Source: Guyparkeria hydrothermalis
GTDB lineage: Bacteria > Pseudomonadota > Gammaproteobacteria > Halothiobacillales > Halothiobacillaceae
DNA length: 64,000 nucleotides
Direction of reading: 5' to 3'
Assembly (NCBI RefSeq): GCF_023555385.1
Contig: NZ_JAJSED010000001.1
Coordinates: 2,090,311-2,154,310 of the forward strand
Of this stretch, positions 35,885 to 45,628 are shown piece after piece. Under the pieces are notes generated by a model, which made no database searches, was not told the origin of the DNA, and saw only the letters and a list, made by a program, of their open reading frames with translations. Position 1 is the first letter of the stretch. Each line of letters begins with the position of its first letter. The position numbers and the translations under genes were made by a program.

Positions 35885-37053
35885 TCAAGGCCCTGTCCAC
35901 GACATGGCGCGGAGGGTGGCTGACCGGCATCCTGGCGGCAACCCTGTTGTCCCTGACGGCAACGACGACCCAGGCGGCCCTGCCCACACCCGGGGCGCCG
36001 GACCTTTCCGCGCGCTCCTATGTGTTGCTGGACTACGCCACCGATCAGGTCATCGTCGAGCGTGATGCCGACCGGCCGGTGCCGCCGGCGAGCATCACCA
36101 AGCTGATGACGGCCTACCTGGTCTTCCAGGCCATCAAGAGCGGTGACATTAGCCTCGACGACAATGTGACCGTCAGCGAAAAGGCCTGGCGCATGGGCGG
36201 CTCGCGCATGTTCATCGAGGTGGGCAACAAGGTCACCGTCGAGCAACTCTTGCAGGGCATGATCGTCCAGTCCGGCAACGACGCGGCGACCGCGCTGGCC
36301 GAATATGTCGGCGGCAACGAGTCGTCCTTTGTCGCCCAGATGAATGCCACCGCCGAGCGCCTCGGCATGGACGAGACCCGCTTCAAGAACCCCACCGGCT
36401 GGCCGGCGGAGGGTCACGTGATGTCCGCGCGCGACATCGCGACCCTGCTCTCGAAGCTGATTCACGAGTTTCCGGAGCTCTACAAGGTCTTCCGCCAGAA
36501 GTCCTACACCTTCAACGGCATCAAGCAGTACAACCGCGAGAAGCTGCTGTTCCGCAACGAGTGGGTCGACGGCGGCAAGACGGGGCATACCGAGGCGGCC
36601 GGCTACTGCCTGGCAACCTCGGGGGCGCGCGACGGCATGCGGCTGGTGGCAGTGGTGCTGGGCACCGAAAGCGACGAGGCCCGCAACAACCAGGCCGAGG
36701 CGCTCCTGAATTACGGCTTCCGCTTTTTCGAGACGGTGGATGTGCGTGACGGCGGCGAAACGCTGGCCACGCCTCGCGTCTACAAGGGTGAGACCGAACA
36801 GGTCCCGGTCGGCCTGCGACAGGATCTGTCGGTCCTGGTGCCCAAGAGCCGCCGCGACGAGTTGGCCGTCAGTCTGCAGCTCGATCCGTCGCTGGTCGCG
36901 CCGGTAAGCCAGGGCGATGCGCTGGGCAAGCTGATGGTTCGGCTCGGTGACGAGACCATTGCCGAGCGGCCGGTGGTGGCCCTGGCGGACAACCCGGAAG
37001 GTGGCATCGTCAAGCAAGTCACCGATAGCTTCTGGTTGTGGTGGGAAGAATGA
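35881..37053 (+). CDS. dacC: D-alanyl-D-alanine carboxypeptidase (PBP5/6 family)
   Basis: Removes the terminal D-Ala of peptidoglycan pentapeptides and so limits cross-linking. A signal peptide (about 1-32) precedes the penicillin-binding domain with SITK (Ser71-Lys74), SGN (131-133) and KTG (233-235). The C-terminal PBP5 beta domain ends in an amphipathic anchor (GGIVKQVTDSFWLWWEE). Both ends overlap neighbours by 4 nt, showing tight coupling with rlpA and dat. The symbol dacA would be equally valid. Confidence 0.96.
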   Translation: MIKALSTTWRGGWLTGILAATLLSLTATTTQAALPTPGAPDLSARSYVLLDYATDQVIVERDADRPVPPASITKLMTAYLVFQAIKSGDISLDDNVTVSEKAWRMGGSRMFIEVGNKVTVEQLLQGMIVQSGNDAATALAEYVGGNESSFVAQMNATAERLGMDETRFKNPTGWPAEGHVMSARDIATLLSKLIHEFPELYKVFRQKSYTFNGIKQYNREKLLFRNEWVDGGKTGHTEAAGYCLATSGARDGMRLVAVVLGTESDEARNNQAEALLNYGFRFFETVDVRDGGETLATPRVYKGETEQVPVGLRQDLSVLVPKSRRDELAVSLQLDPSLVAPVSQGDALGKLMVRLGDETIAERPVVALADNPEGGIVKQVTDSFWLWWEE

Positions 37054-37919
37054 GCCCAACACCGCAAGCCGTTTATCTGAACGGCGAGTGGTGCACCTCC
37101 GATAGTGCCTGCGTGTCGGTGTTCGATCGCGGCTACCTGTTCGGTGACGGGGTCTACGAAGTGATCCCGGCATTTGCCGGACGGTTGTTCGGCCTGGACG
37201 AGCACATGGCGCGGCTGTCGCGCAGCCTCGAGGCCCTCGGCATCGTCCCGCCGCTCAAGCACGACGACTGGCTGGCGATATTCGAGCGCCTGCTGGCGAG
37301 CACCGATGCCCCCGACGCGGCGATCTACCTGCAGGTAACCCGCGGCGCGCCGGCCAAGCGCGACCACGCCTGGCCCGATGCAAGCGTGCGTCCGGGCGTG
37401 ATGGCGACGGTCTCGCCGATCGGTGCGATTGACGGCGGGGCGCGCGTGATCACCCTGCCCGACGAGCGCTGGGGGCGGTGCGATATCAAGAGCATCAACC
37501 TGCTGCCCAATACGATGGCTCGCCAGCAGGCGGTCGAGCAGGGCTGCGACGAGGCGGTTCTGGTGCGGGACGGCCTGGTGATGGAAGGGGCTGCGACCAA
37601 TCTGTTCGCGGTGGTTGGCGGTCGTCTGCTGACGGCTCCCAACGGACCGCGTATCCTGCCGGGGATTACGCGCGGCCTGCTGCTCGACCTGGTGCGGCGG
37701 AAACGACTGATGGAGCTCGACGAGTCGTTCATCAGCATCGGCGCGTTGCGCGAGGCCGACGAGGTGTTTCTTACCAGTTCCACCAAGGACATCTGGCCGG
37801 TGGTCGAAATCGACGGCGAGCCGGTCGGTGCCGGGGAGCACGCCGGCCGCGCCGGGCCGATAACCCGTTTGCTGGATCGGCATTTCCAGGCACTCAAGAC
37901 ACGACGGAGTGATCCATGA
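37050..37919 (+). CDS. dat: D-amino acid aminotransferase-like PLP enzyme (class IV)
   Basis: Fold-type IV aminotransferase, probably D-alanine transaminase, which could use or make D-amino acids from wall turnover. It has VSVFDRGYLFGDGVYEV at the N-terminus, the PLP-lysine motif CDIKSINLLPNTMARQQA and GAATNLFAV, then ITRGLLLDL and VFLTSSTKDIWPV. Branched-chain aminotransferase or aminodeoxychorismate lyase are alternatives within the class. The ATG at 37050 overlaps the dacC stop by 4 nt. Confidence 0.9.
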   Translation: MSPTPQAVYLNGEWCTSDSACVSVFDRGYLFGDGVYEVIPAFAGRLFGLDEHMARLSRSLEALGIVPPLKHDDWLAIFERLLASTDAPDAAIYLQVTRGAPAKRDHAWPDASVRPGVMATVSPIGAIDGGARVITLPDERWGRCDIKSINLLPNTMARQQAVEQGCDEAVLVRDGLVMEGAATNLFAVVGGRLLTAPNGPRILPGITRGLLLDLVRRKRLMELDESFISIGALREADEVFLTSSTKDIWPVVEIDGEPVGAGEHAGRAGPITRLLDRHFQALKTRRSDP

Positions 37920-38263
37920 GCGACGACCCGCACTTCCGGGGAAACGGCAAGGCCTGCGATCCGTTCGCCAAACCGAGCGTGGCCGACGATGAGGCGGCAC
38001 TCGAGCGCGAAACGCTGATCGATTTTCCCGCTGAATTCCCCATCAAGATCATGGGCCCGGCCACCGATGCTTTCATCAGCGACATCAAGCAGGCGGTTGC
38101 CGGCGTGCTGGGTGATCTGCCGGAGTCGGCCTGGGTGCGCCGCGACAGCGCCAAGGGGCGCTTCGTCAGCCTGCAAGTCACCTTCACGGCCACTTCCCGC
38201 AAGCAGATAGACGAGGTCTATCGGGCCGTCACGGCCCACCCGGACGTGAAGATGTGTCTCTGA
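37916..38263 (+). CDS. ybeD: DUF493 family protein (YbeD-like)
   Basis: Small ACT-like alpha/beta protein of unknown function, regularly encoded between dacA and lipB. Residues 35-115 hold the domain: FPAEFPIKIMGPATDAFISD, SAKGRFVSLQVTFTATSRKQ and IDEVYRAVTAHPDVKMCL at the C-terminus. It overlaps dat by 4 nt. Its position links it to lipoate synthesis, but no activity is known. Confidence 0.92.
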   Translation: MSDDPHFRGNGKACDPFAKPSVADDEAALERETLIDFPAEFPIKIMGPATDAFISDIKQAVAGVLGDLPESAWVRRDSAKGRFVSLQVTFTATSRKQIDEVYRAVTAHPDVKMCL

Positions 38264-38349
38264 TTCGAGCGTTGCGCCCGACATAAGACACGGGCCGAAG
38301 ACGCAGGCATGGGCTACGGACGGTGATCCGTGCGGTTACCTGCCCCCGG

Positions 38350-39051
38350 ATGCCTTCTTCCCCACTTGATCGCATGCTGCCATCCCCTGACTTCCACTGG
38401 CTCGGCACCGGTCGCGATTACCGCGCGACCTGGGCGGCGATGCGTCGCTTCACCGCGGGTCGCGGGCCGGACACGCCCGATGCCTTCTGGGCGCTGACCC
38501 ATCCGCCGGTGTTCACTCAGGGGCTGGCGGGCAAGCCCGAACATCTGTTGGCACGTGGTCATGTCCCGGTGGTGGCCACTGACCGGGGTGGGCAGGTGAC
38601 CTACCACGGCCCGGGGCAGCTGCTGCTGTACACGCTGGTCGATCTGCGTCGCCTCGGGCTCGGCCCGCGTGACTGGGTAGAGCGGCTGGAGCAGGTGGTA
38701 ATCGATTGGCTGGGCGAGCGCGGCGTGGCCGCGACGCGGCGAGAGGGTGCGCCGGGGGTGTATGTCGATGGTGCCAAGATCGCGGCGCTCGGCCTGAAAA
38801 TCCGGCAGGGGCGCTGTTATCATGGCCTGTCGTTCAACATCGACATGGATCTTGAGCCCTTCGCACGCATTAACCCCTGTGGATACCAGGGGCTGGCCGT
38901 GACGGATGCCTGCCGTGTCGTCCCGGGCCTCGAGGCCGATCTTCCCGGTATTGCCCGTGCTCTCGTCGATCGGCTGGGCCGGTATCCGGCCGCCACGGAC
39001 AAATCGCCCGACCCTCTCGAGCCCGATTCCATGGGGAAGAACACAGCATGA
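38350..39051 (+). CDS. lipB: Octanoyl-ACP: protein N-octanoyltransferase
   Basis: Transfers octanoate from ACP to lipoyl domains, the first step of endogenous lipoate synthesis. Motifs are [33 protein letters not shown], the lysine motif [13 protein letters not shown] and the cysteine motif INPCGYQGL. The start is uncertain: GTG 38323, ATG 38350 and ATG 38374 are in frame and none has a strong ribosome-binding site; alignment with E. coli LipB favours one of the two ATGs. It overlaps lipA by 4 nt. Confidence 0.95.
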   Translation: MPSSPLDRMLPSPDFHWLGTGRDYRATWAAMRRFTAGRGPDTPDAFWALTHPPVFTQGLAGKPEHLLARGHVPVVATDRGGQVTYHGPGQLLLYTLVDLRRLGLGPRDWVERLEQVVIDWLGERGVAATRREGAPGVYVDGAKIAALGLKIRQGRCYHGLSFNIDMDLEPFARINPCGYQGLAVTDACRVVPGLEADLPGIARALVDRLGRYPAATDKSPDPLEPDSMGKNTA

Positions 39052-40034
39052 GCCAGTCTCCCGACAACCCGTTCGCCAAGACCGATGGCCCTACGCGGGC
39101 GATGCGTTCCTCCGACAAGGTCTCGCGCATCCCGGTCAAGATCGAGCCGAGCGAGCCGATGCGCAAGCCGAGCTGGATTCGCGCTCGCCCGCAGGGCGGC
39201 GCGGAGGTCCAGCGCCTCAAGCGCGTGGTGCGGGAGCAGGGGCTCAACACCGTCTGCGAGGAGGCCAATTGCCCCAATCTGGGCGAGTGCTTCAACAACG
39301 GCACGGCGACCTTCATGATCCTCGGCGACATCTGCACGCGCCGCTGCCCGTTCTGCGACGTCGCTCACGGCAAGCCGCGTCCGGTCGACCCCGAGGAGCC
39401 GGCGCGCCTGGCCGAAACGGTCCGAGCCATGGGTCTGAGGTATGTCGTGATCACCTCCGTCGATCGCGACGACCTGCGCGACGGTGGTGCCCAGCATTTC
39501 GCCGACGTCATCCGTGCGCTGCGCGAGGCCAACCCCGGCCTGATCGTCGAGATTCTCACGCCGGATTTCCGCGGTCGGGTGGAAAAGGCGATCGACATCC
39601 TCAGCGCCGAGCCGCCGGACGTCTTCAACCACAACCTGGAGACGGTTCCGGAGCTGTATCGCGCGGCCCGGCCGGGGGCGAGCTACCAAGGCTCGCTGGA
39701 TCTTCTGGCCGAAATGAAGCGCCGCTGCCCGGAGGTGCCCACCAAGTCCGGCCTGATGCTGGGGCTGGGCGAGACCGACGACCAGCTGATGAACGAACTG
39801 CGCGACATGCGCGAGCACGGCGTCGACATGCTCACCCTGGGGCAGTACCTGCAACCTTCCATGCACCACTTGCCGGTCAAGCGTTTCGTCTCGCCCGAGC
39901 ACTTCGCCGAGCTGGGGCGTCAGGCCGAGGAGTTAGGGTTCACGCATGTGGCCGCCGGCCCGATGGTCCGGTCGTCCTACCATGCCGACCAGGGCGGCTT
40001 CGACGTACTCTCCCAGGCGCGTCAGCCTGCCTGA
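39048..40034 (+). CDS. lipA: Lipoyl synthase
   Basis: Radical SAM enzyme that inserts two sulfurs into octanoyl groups bound to lipoyl domains. The auxiliary cluster motif is [12 protein letters not shown] and the radical SAM motif is CTRRCPFCD. Conserved segments [15 protein letters not shown] and TLGQYLQPS follow. At 328 residues it is full length. It is the last gene of the elongation/lipoate cluster and ends before a strong hairpin. Confidence 0.98.
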   Translation: MSQSPDNPFAKTDGPTRAMRSSDKVSRIPVKIEPSEPMRKPSWIRARPQGGAEVQRLKRVVREQGLNTVCEEANCPNLGECFNNGTATFMILGDICTRRCPFCDVAHGKPRPVDPEEPARLAETVRAMGLRYVVITSVDRDDLRDGGAQHFADVIRALREANPGLIVEILTPDFRGRVEKAIDILSAEPPDVFNHNLETVPELYRAARPGASYQGSLDLLAEMKRRCPEVPTKSGLMLGLGETDDQLMNELRDMREHGVDMLTLGQYLQPSMHHLPVKRFVSPEHFAELGRQAEELGFTHVAAGPMVRSSYHADQGGFDVLSQARQPA

Positions 40035-40060
40035 TCGCCAAACACGCCGCCAAAAACGAA

Positions 40061-40105
40061 AGCGGCCCGCCAAGCCGGTCACGATGACCGGTCTGGCGGG
40101 CCGCT
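40061..40105. terminator. Long terminator between lipA and the YVTN gene
   Basis: A 21-bp stem (40061-40081 with 40085-40105, 3-nt loop) lies between the converging genes. On the - strand it is followed by CTTTCGTTTTT, a good T-tract; on the + strand only by GCTTTC. Confidence 0.8.
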
Positions 40106-40129
40106 GTGCTTTCACCAAGAGGCAGAGGG

Positions 40130-41113
40130 TCAGGGGTTGTCCTTGACCGTGATCCAGAAGGGGAAGTCGCCCCCCGTCCGCGCGTTCTTGACCACCTTCA
40201 TTGACTCCGTGTCGATGATCGCTACTTCGCGGTCACCGGTCAGCGAGACGTACAGCTGCTTGCCGTCGGCATCGGCGCGGATGCCGTGCGGTGCCTTGCC
40301 GACTGGCAGTTCGGTCACCTTCTCGAGTCGTTGCTGGTCGAGAATCGTGACAGTGTCACTGCCAATGGCGGTGGTTGCGACGTACTTACCGCCGGGGATC
40401 ACGTCGATGCCGCCGTGGCTCGAGCCAACCTCGAACGTTTCGAGGACCGACCCACGTTCCAGATCGAGTACGGCCACCTTGCCGGTGAAATCGCGCACCC
40501 ACAGCCGGCTGCCATCATCGGAAAGGTCAAGGTTGTGCGGCTGGGACATGCCTTGGATCGGGATCTTGCGGACTCGTACCAGCCGTTCCATGTCGACGAC
40601 GGCAATGCCCCCTTCGCCCTGAAGGGTGACGTAGGCCGTTTTCCCGTCGGCCGTGAACCGCGCATTGTGCGGCGTCTTGCCAACCGGGATTTCCTTGATC
40701 ACGGCTTGATCGTTCAGGTCGATGACGGCGGCTACGCCTTTTTTCGGCTCGATGGCCAGAGCCAGCTTTCCGTCGGGCGAGACCTTGACGCCCTGGGCCT
40801 TGTCACCGATGTCGAACGTCGCCTCCGTCTTGCCGGTCATCGCGTCGACCTGAAAGACCTGGCCGGTATCGATGCTCGTGACCAGCAGCTCTTGGCCGTC
40901 GGGGGCGATCGAGGCGTAGTGGGCCTTCTTGAGGTCGGACGTGATTCGCCCGGATTTGAGCTGCTCGACTGCGTCGCTGCTCTGCAGGGTCACGTAGGTG
41001 GATGCGCCGGTGAAGGCAGAGGCGCCGGCCTGGACGGTGATCGGGATGCAGAGCGCCGCGACGGCAAGCGGGAGCAGTCCCTTTGTTCGTTGAAGGTTGT
41101 GTTCGCGAGTCAT
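40130..41113 (-). CDS. Exported YVTN beta-propeller repeat protein
   Basis: A 327-residue periplasmic or secreted beta-propeller of the YVTN/Lactonase-like superfamily; function unknown. A signal peptide (LLPLAVAALCIPITVQAGA, cleavage about residue 30) is followed by six to seven repeats with a recurring pattern such as TAYVTLQGEGGIAVVDME, VGKTPHNARFTADGK and LPVGKAPHGIRADADGK. A strong AGGAGG precedes the start. No catalytic residues are obvious. It is monocistronic and converges on lipA. Confidence 0.88.
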   Translation of the reverse strand: MTREHNLQRTKGLLPLAVAALCIPITVQAGASAFTGASTYVTLQSSDAVEQLKSGRITSDLKKAHYASIAPDGQELLVTSIDTGQVFQVDAMTGKTEATFDIGDKAQGVKVSPDGKLALAIEPKKGVAAVIDLNDQAVIKEIPVGKTPHNARFTADGKTAYVTLQGEGGIAVVDMERLVRVRKIPIQGMSQPHNLDLSDDGSRLWVRDFTGKVAVLDLERGSVLETFEVGSSHGGIDVIPGGKYVATTAIGSDTVTILDQQRLEKVTELPVGKAPHGIRADADGKQLYVSLTGDREVAIIDTESMKVVKNARTGGDFPFWITVKDNP

Positions 41114-41590
41114 CAGCAAACCTCCTGTTGGCTTGTGGTTGGTGTCAGCCCGTGGTGCCGTTTGCATTGCGCGGCACGCAAGGTAGGTGGACAAACCCTA
41201 GCAGGGGGCGTTCGGCGGTGGTTGGCCCGTCAAAGCTCAATCTTCTGGGGCGTGCCAAAGGCGGGCTCAAGCTGATGCATTTACCTGAGCGGTGGTGACG
41301 AAGGGGCGTGAGTTGATGTCCCATGAATGGCTGGGGTGTGAGGGGCGTGGGACCGCCCCATTGCCAGCTCTGTTGTTGCGTTGTCGTTTTTGCCGGGAGG
41401 CGCCGCGGTGCGCTTTCTCCGGGGGTGTTGCGCCCGAATGTTGCAAAAAAGACACAGTCCTGAGCGCTTTTTGCCCAAAATTGTCGAGATAGGGTTGTCG
41501 CCTCGACGTGCTTGGCTAGGATGACCCCATCCCTGAAGGAGGAGTCCTCTGCGGGGAAACCTAGAAATCTCACAACACATTGGAGATGGA
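41114..41590. other. Intergenic region between the YVTN gene and the porin gene
   Basis: 477 bp between divergent genes. It contains the porin promoter (listed separately), an inverted repeat GTCGAG/CTCGAC flanking its -35 box (41483-41507), and an A-tract at 41443-41450. No convincing coding sequence: the open frames here lack ribosome-binding sites and recognisable products. The YVTN promoter was not located. Confidence 0.5.
41495..41522 (+). promoter_or_regulatory. Sigma-70-like promoter of the porin gene
   Basis: TTGTCG (41495-41500), a 16-bp spacer and TAGGAT (41517-41522). The -35 hexamer is part of a direct repeat TTGTCG (also at 41481-41486), which could be a regulator site. The leader would be about 62 nt. 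Confidence 0.5.
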
Positions 41591-42718
41591 ATGATGAAAA
41601 AGAACATCATCGCAATGGCAGTAGCTGCCGCTGTTGCCGCTCCGGCAGCAGCAATGGCCGACACCACCCTGTACGGCAAGATCCACGCGTCCTACGACTT
41701 CTGGGGCGGCGACAACGCTGACGACCAGGACTACAGCCTGGCCTCCAACTCCTCCCGCATCGGCGTGAAGGGCAAGGAAGAGATCTCCGACAACCTGGCC
41801 CTGATCTACCAGTGGGAAACCGGTATCGATTTCGGTGGTAACGGAGACGGCATTGGTGACAAGACGCGTAACACCTTCGTCGGCTTCACCGGCGACTGGG
41901 GTACTGCGATCGCTGGTCGTCACGACACTCCGTTCAAGAAGGTCGGCCGCAAGTACGATCTGTTCGGCGACACCGTTGGTGACTCCCGCGCCATCATTCG
42001 TACCAAGAACGATTCGATTCGCGTGGACACCAATGGTGACGGTGTGCTGGAGACTTACGACTCCGTCGACGACTGGGATCGTCGCACCAACAACACTGTT
42101 GCCTACATGACGCCGGATCTGGGTGGCTTCAGCGCAGTGCTCGCGTACGTCTCTGATTGGGATAACGGCGACCAGATCAACAACGAAAAAGATGCGTACA
42201 GCATCAGTGCCGGTTACGAGATCGGTGGTTTCATGGTCGACGCAGCTTACGAAGTGCATAACACTGAAGAGTCTGCCGACCCTGCCATGACGGATGACAG
42301 CTCCGCTTACCGTGTTGGCGCCGGCTACAAGATCGGTGGTTTCAAGATCGTCGGCCTGTACCAGCAGATCAGCGACGTGAACTTCTACGACGGTGCTGAC
42401 GTAGACGGTTACGGTGTTGGCGCGGCCTACGGCTTTGGCAACAGCACCATCAAGGCCCAGTACTACATGCACGACGACATTGACGGCACCGAGGACACCG
42501 ATGCCGACATGTGGGCCGTTGGTTACGACTACAAGCTGAGCAAGCAGACCAAGATCTACGCGGTCTACGCTTCCATGCAAACCGGTGACAATATGGCCGA
42601 TTCCATCGCTGCCGCTACTGGCCACGGCGAAGCTCCGAGCTTCGTGGGTTCCGACGGCACTACTGGTTTCGGTGCTGACTCCAACGCCTTCTCTGTTGGT
42701 GTGATCCACAAGTTCTAA
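41591..42718 (+). CDS. Gram-negative general porin (Porin_4 type)
   Basis: Trimeric 16-strand outer-membrane diffusion channel. A signal peptide ends in PAAAMA-D (about residue 23), and the mature protein starts DTTLYGKIHASYDFWGG. The segment SRIGVKGKEEISDNL and the regular alternation of strands with acidic loops match the proteobacterial porin family. The C-terminus ends in a strand with terminal Phe (SVGVIHKF), the BAM recognition signal. It is rich in Asp and poor in Arg, suggesting a cation-preferring or salt-adapted pore. GGAG lies 5 nt before the double ATG. It is monocistronic, with two tandem terminators. Confidence 0.95.
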   Translation: MMKKNIIAMAVAAAVAAPAAAMADTTLYGKIHASYDFWGGDNADDQDYSLASNSSRIGVKGKEEISDNLALIYQWETGIDFGGNGDGIGDKTRNTFVGFTGDWGTAIAGRHDTPFKKVGRKYDLFGDTVGDSRAIIRTKNDSIRVDTNGDGVLETYDSVDDWDRRTNNTVAYMTPDLGGFSAVLAYVSDWDNGDQINNEKDAYSISAGYEIGGFMVDAAYEVHNTEESADPAMTDDSSAYRVGAGYKIGGFKIVGLYQQISDVNFYDGADVDGYGVGAAYGFGNSTIKAQYYMHDDIDGTEDTDADMWAVGYDYKLSKQTKIYAVYASMQTGDNMADSIAAATGHGEAPSFVGSDGTTGFGADSNAFSVGVIHKF

Positions 42719-42748
42719 TCTCTCTCGAGATAAGGAACGGATTGAAAA

Positions 42749-42771
42749 AGGCGCCCTCGGGCGCCTTTTTT
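42749..42771 (+). terminator. First terminator of the porin gene
   Basis: AGGCGCCC-TC-GGGCGCC stem followed by TTTTTT. Preceded by AAAAA, so it can work in both directions. Confidence 0.9.
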
Positions 42772-42777
42772 GTATGA

Positions 42778-42798
42778 AGCGCCTTCGGGCGCTTTTTT
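42778..42798 (+). terminator. Second, tandem terminator of the porin gene
   Basis: AGCGCC-TTCG-GGCGCT stem with a stable tetraloop followed by TTTTTT, 7 bp after the first. Tandem terminators fit a very strongly transcribed gene. Confidence 0.9.
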
Positions 42799-42856
42799 CG
42801 TTTTGGGCTCCATCGCCGGAATGGCAGGGCGCGTATTCCGGCGATGACAGGAAGGA

Positions 42857-43759
42857 TTACTCCTGAGGTGAGCAGTCTGCCAGGGTGGTGGCCAGCGTCT
42901 GATAGCGCGGTTGCCAGCCTAACGCTCGCTGGATGGCGCGGGCGTTGATCCGTCGTGATTCGCTGAGAAATTCACGTGCCATGGGGGAGGCATGGGCAAG
43001 CACCGACTCCAGTGAGGTCTCGGGGGGCTGGGGCAGGCCAAAGTGGGATGCGATCTCTCCATAGATCACGTTGACCGGCGTGGGGTGGTTGTCGGAGACA
43101 TTGAAGGTGCCGCTCACGGGGTGATGCATATCGAGGCGGTCGATCAGTTGGGCCAAGATGTCGGCAAGGTCGTCTGCATGGATGCGGTTTGACCACGGGG
43201 CATCCGGCCCGGCGGGCACCGGCGCGCCGCGCCGGATCTTCTCGACCGGCAGGCGATCGCAGGCATAGATGCCGGCCACCCGCAGTACCGTCAGCGGGAT
43301 GTGGTGTTGATCGGCCTGCGCCTCGAAGCGCTGCTCGGCGTCCAGCCGCCGCCAGCCGCGGTCGTGTGCTGGTCTCGGTGGCGTGGATTCGTCGACCCAG
43401 CCCCCGCGATGATCGCCGTAGACGCCGGTGGTGCTGATGTAGATCATAGCCTCTGGCGTAGATGCCGCGCCACTCAGCCAGCGAGCAACCCGCGTGTCTT
43501 CCCGCCCCTTGCGTGCCGGAGGGGCGAGGTACACCCAGGTCGCTCCAGGCGCATCGGCCACGCTCGGCCGGATATCGGTATCGAGATCCAACGCCATGCC
43601 GACCCAGCGGCCCTTGTGCCCGGCCGGGCGCTCGGGCGCGTGGCGGGCGATAGCGACGATGTCACGATCGCTCAGCCGCTCGGCAAGGCGCCGGGCGATA
43701 TCGCCGTAGCCGACCAGGACGATAGGGCGATCGAGTGGTTGCGCGCGCGTGGCGGTCAT
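42857..43759 (-). CDS. NAD(P)-binding epimerase/dehydratase-like protein (YeeZ-like)
   Basis: Extended SDR-type Rossmann protein of 300 residues. The N-terminus PIVLVGYGDIARRLAERL is an atypical GxGxxA nucleotide-binding motif. The catalytic-type segment is MIYISTTGVYGD with the Ser/Tyr pair, followed by VLRVAGIYA. The substrate is unknown; proteins of this group are annotated as YeeZ or as nucleoside-diphosphate-sugar epimerases. AGAGG lies 7 nt before the start. It stands alone between the porin terminators and the chemoreceptor terminator. Confidence 0.85.
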   Translation of the reverse strand: MTATRAQPLDRPIVLVGYGDIARRLAERLSDRDIVAIARHAPERPAGHKGRWVGMALDLDTDIRPSVADAPGATWVYLAPPARKGREDTRVARWLSGAASTPEAMIYISTTGVYGDHRGGWVDESTPPRPAHDRGWRRLDAEQRFEAQADQHHIPLTVLRVAGIYACDRLPVEKIRRGAPVPAGPDAPWSNRIHADDLADILAQLIDRLDMHHPVSGTFNVSDNHPTPVNVIYGEIASHFGLPQPPETSLESVLAHASPMAREFLSESRRINARAIQRALGWQPRYQTLATTLADCSPQE

Positions 43760-43848
43760 GCGGGACCTCTGTCGGGGCGTGTGGAAGCCGGGCGATAGAG
43801 CGTAGGGAATCGCGCTTCGGTTTGCACGCATGAGCAGACAGGGGCAAC

Positions 43849-43873
43849 AAAAAGGCCCGCCTGAGGCGGGCCT
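43849..43873 (-). terminator. Terminator of the chemoreceptor gene
   Basis: On the - strand, AGGCCCGCC-TCA-GGCGGGCCT is followed by TTTTTG, about 28 bp after the chemoreceptor stop. Confidence 0.85.
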
Positions 43874-43900
43874 GGTTGGTCCATTCGGCGCGGTGGTGTA

Positions 43901-45541
43901 TCAGAGCCGGAAGCCGGCAATGCGGGATTGCAGTTCCTCGGCCAGTCGAGCCAGCTCCGCCGAGGCGGTCTTGGTCTGGGTGGCACCCTGGGCCGATTCT
44001 TCGCTGATCTGCGAGATGGTCTGCACGTTGCGGTTGATCTCCTCGGCCACCGCGCTCTGCTGCTCGGCCGCGCTGGCGATCTGGAAGTTGAGGTCGTTGA
44101 TGCCACTTACGCCGTGGGCGATCTCGCCGAGGGCGGCCTCGGTTTCCGACATGGCCTGCGTGCTGTGATCGACCTGATCGTGGGCGCGCTGCATGGCGGC
44201 CACGGCGGCCGAGGAGCGCGACTGCAGACGGTCGATCATGCCGTGAATCTCTTCGGTGGACCCTTGAGTGCGCGAGGCCAGCGCGCGGACTTCCTCAGCG
44301 ACCACGGCGAAACCGCGGCCGTGCTCGCCGGCGCGTGCCGCTTCGATTGCCGCATTCAGTGCCAGCAGGTTGGTCTGGTCGGCAATCGCGCCGATCACGT
44401 CCAGTACCTTGCCGATCTCCTCGGACTCGGCCTTGAGCGAGTCGATGGTCTCTGAGGACTGGCGGATCTCGTCGGAAAGAATGCCGACCGCGGTAACCGC
44501 GTTGCCGAGGATCGCCTGGCCGTGCTTGGCCGAATCGTTGGAGGACTGCGCACCCTGCGAGGCATCCGAGGCGTTCCGCGCCACGTCCTCGACGGTGGCT
44601 GTCATCTCGTTCATGGCCGCGGCGACCTGCTCGATCTCCTGCATCTGCTTGGCGACGCCGCGATCGGTCTGCTCGGAGACCGCCGAGGTCTCCTCGGCGG
44701 CCGAGGCGAGCTGCTGTGATGCGTTGCCGATGTGGCGCAGTGTGCCGCGAAGCGACTCGCGCGCGGTGTTCATATGCTCGATGATCTCGGCGATCTCGTC
44801 GCGGCTGTTCACCTCGACCGTCTCGCTGAAGTTGCCCTCGGCGAGATTGGTGGCGAAACGATCGGCAGCCCTCAGGCCGCTGGCCACGCTACGGATGATC
44901 CATCCGGCGATGATGACGATGATCAGCACGTTGGCCACCGTGATCAGGGACGAGATCCACACGTCCATTTCCACCCGCTCGGCGGTGTTGGCCAGTTCGT
45001 TTTCCATGTTGCCGCGAAGGATGCCCTCGTAGCGATCGGCGGCCTGCTCGAAGTTCGGGAGCACCTCGGAGAGGGTCAGGATCAGGAGCGCCTGGGCGCC
45101 GACATAGTTGCCCTGTTCGAGCTTCTCCAGCAGGGGCTTGAATGCGACGTTGATCAGCTTGTCCTGCGTGGCGAACAGCTCCTGCTGGGCCTTGTTCGAC
45201 TTCTCGCGACGATGGGTGACGGCGGCGATCTTGGTGTTCACCGCATCGAGCGTGGCGAGCTTCTCCTCGATCACGGCCAGGTGCTGCTGGATCTCGTGGT
45301 TGTGCATCGCGGCAGTGCGACCGTTCGGGTCGTGTTGCAGTGCGAGCAGCGACTGGGTAGTCATCTGGTTGATCAGCTGCACCGACTCGCCCACGTACTG
45401 GATCGGCATGATGCGCAGCTTGTGGTTCTTTTCCGCCAGTTCCTGGCCCTTGAGCTCGGCGAAGATGCCGAAGGCGCTGGTCCCGATGGTGGCGAGACCC
45501 GCGAGGATCATGAGGAGGAAGAGTTTCGCCTTGATCGTCAT
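43901..45541 (-). CDS. Methyl-accepting chemotaxis protein with a 4HB sensor
   Basis: Transmembrane chemoreceptor that controls the CheA kinase. Membrane segment 1 is at about 8-28, a periplasmic four-helix-bundle sensor (4HB_MCP type) at about 29-185 and membrane segment 2 at about 190-210. HAMP is at about 212-265. The signalling domain has the hairpin tip [41 protein letters not shown], here read at about 370-410. No C-terminal CheR-binding pentapeptide is present. AGGAGC precedes the ATG at 45541, and a sigma-28 promoter lies upstream. The ligand is unknown. Confidence 0.95.
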   Translation of the reverse strand: MTIKAKLFLLMILAGLATIGTSAFGIFAELKGQELAEKNHKLRIMPIQYVGESVQLINQMTTQSLLALQHDPNGRTAAMHNHEIQQHLAVIEEKLATLDAVNTKIAAVTHRREKSNKAQQELFATQDKLINVAFKPLLEKLEQGNYVGAQALLILTLSEVLPNFEQAADRYEGILRGNMENELANTAERVEMDVWISSLITVANVLIIVIIAGWIIRSVASGLRAADRFATNLAEGNFSETVEVNSRDEIAEIIEHMNTARESLRGTLRHIGNASQQLASAAEETSAVSEQTDRGVAKQMQEIEQVAAAMNEMTATVEDVARNASDASQGAQSSNDSAKHGQAILGNAVTAVGILSDEIRQSSETIDSLKAESEEIGKVLDVIGAIADQTNLLALNAAIEAARAGEHGRGFAVVAEEVRALASRTQGSTEEIHGMIDRLQSRSSAAVAAMQRAHDQVDHSTQAMSETEAALGEIAHGVSGINDLNFQIASAAEQQSAVAEEINRNVQTISQISEESAQGATQTKTASAELARLAEELQSRIAGFRL

Positions 45542-45628
45542 GGTGGTCTGGTGCTCCTGCAATCGTTCTATTTGGTCGTCGCGCCGCAGGGGTGGCGGTG
45601 CTGCTGGCCGGGTGGAGTGGTTACCCAT

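Noticed and set aside
41145-41573. 142-codon - strand frame in the YVTN-porin intergenic region
   Set aside because: It overlaps the porin promoter and leader, has no ribosome-binding site and no recognisable product.
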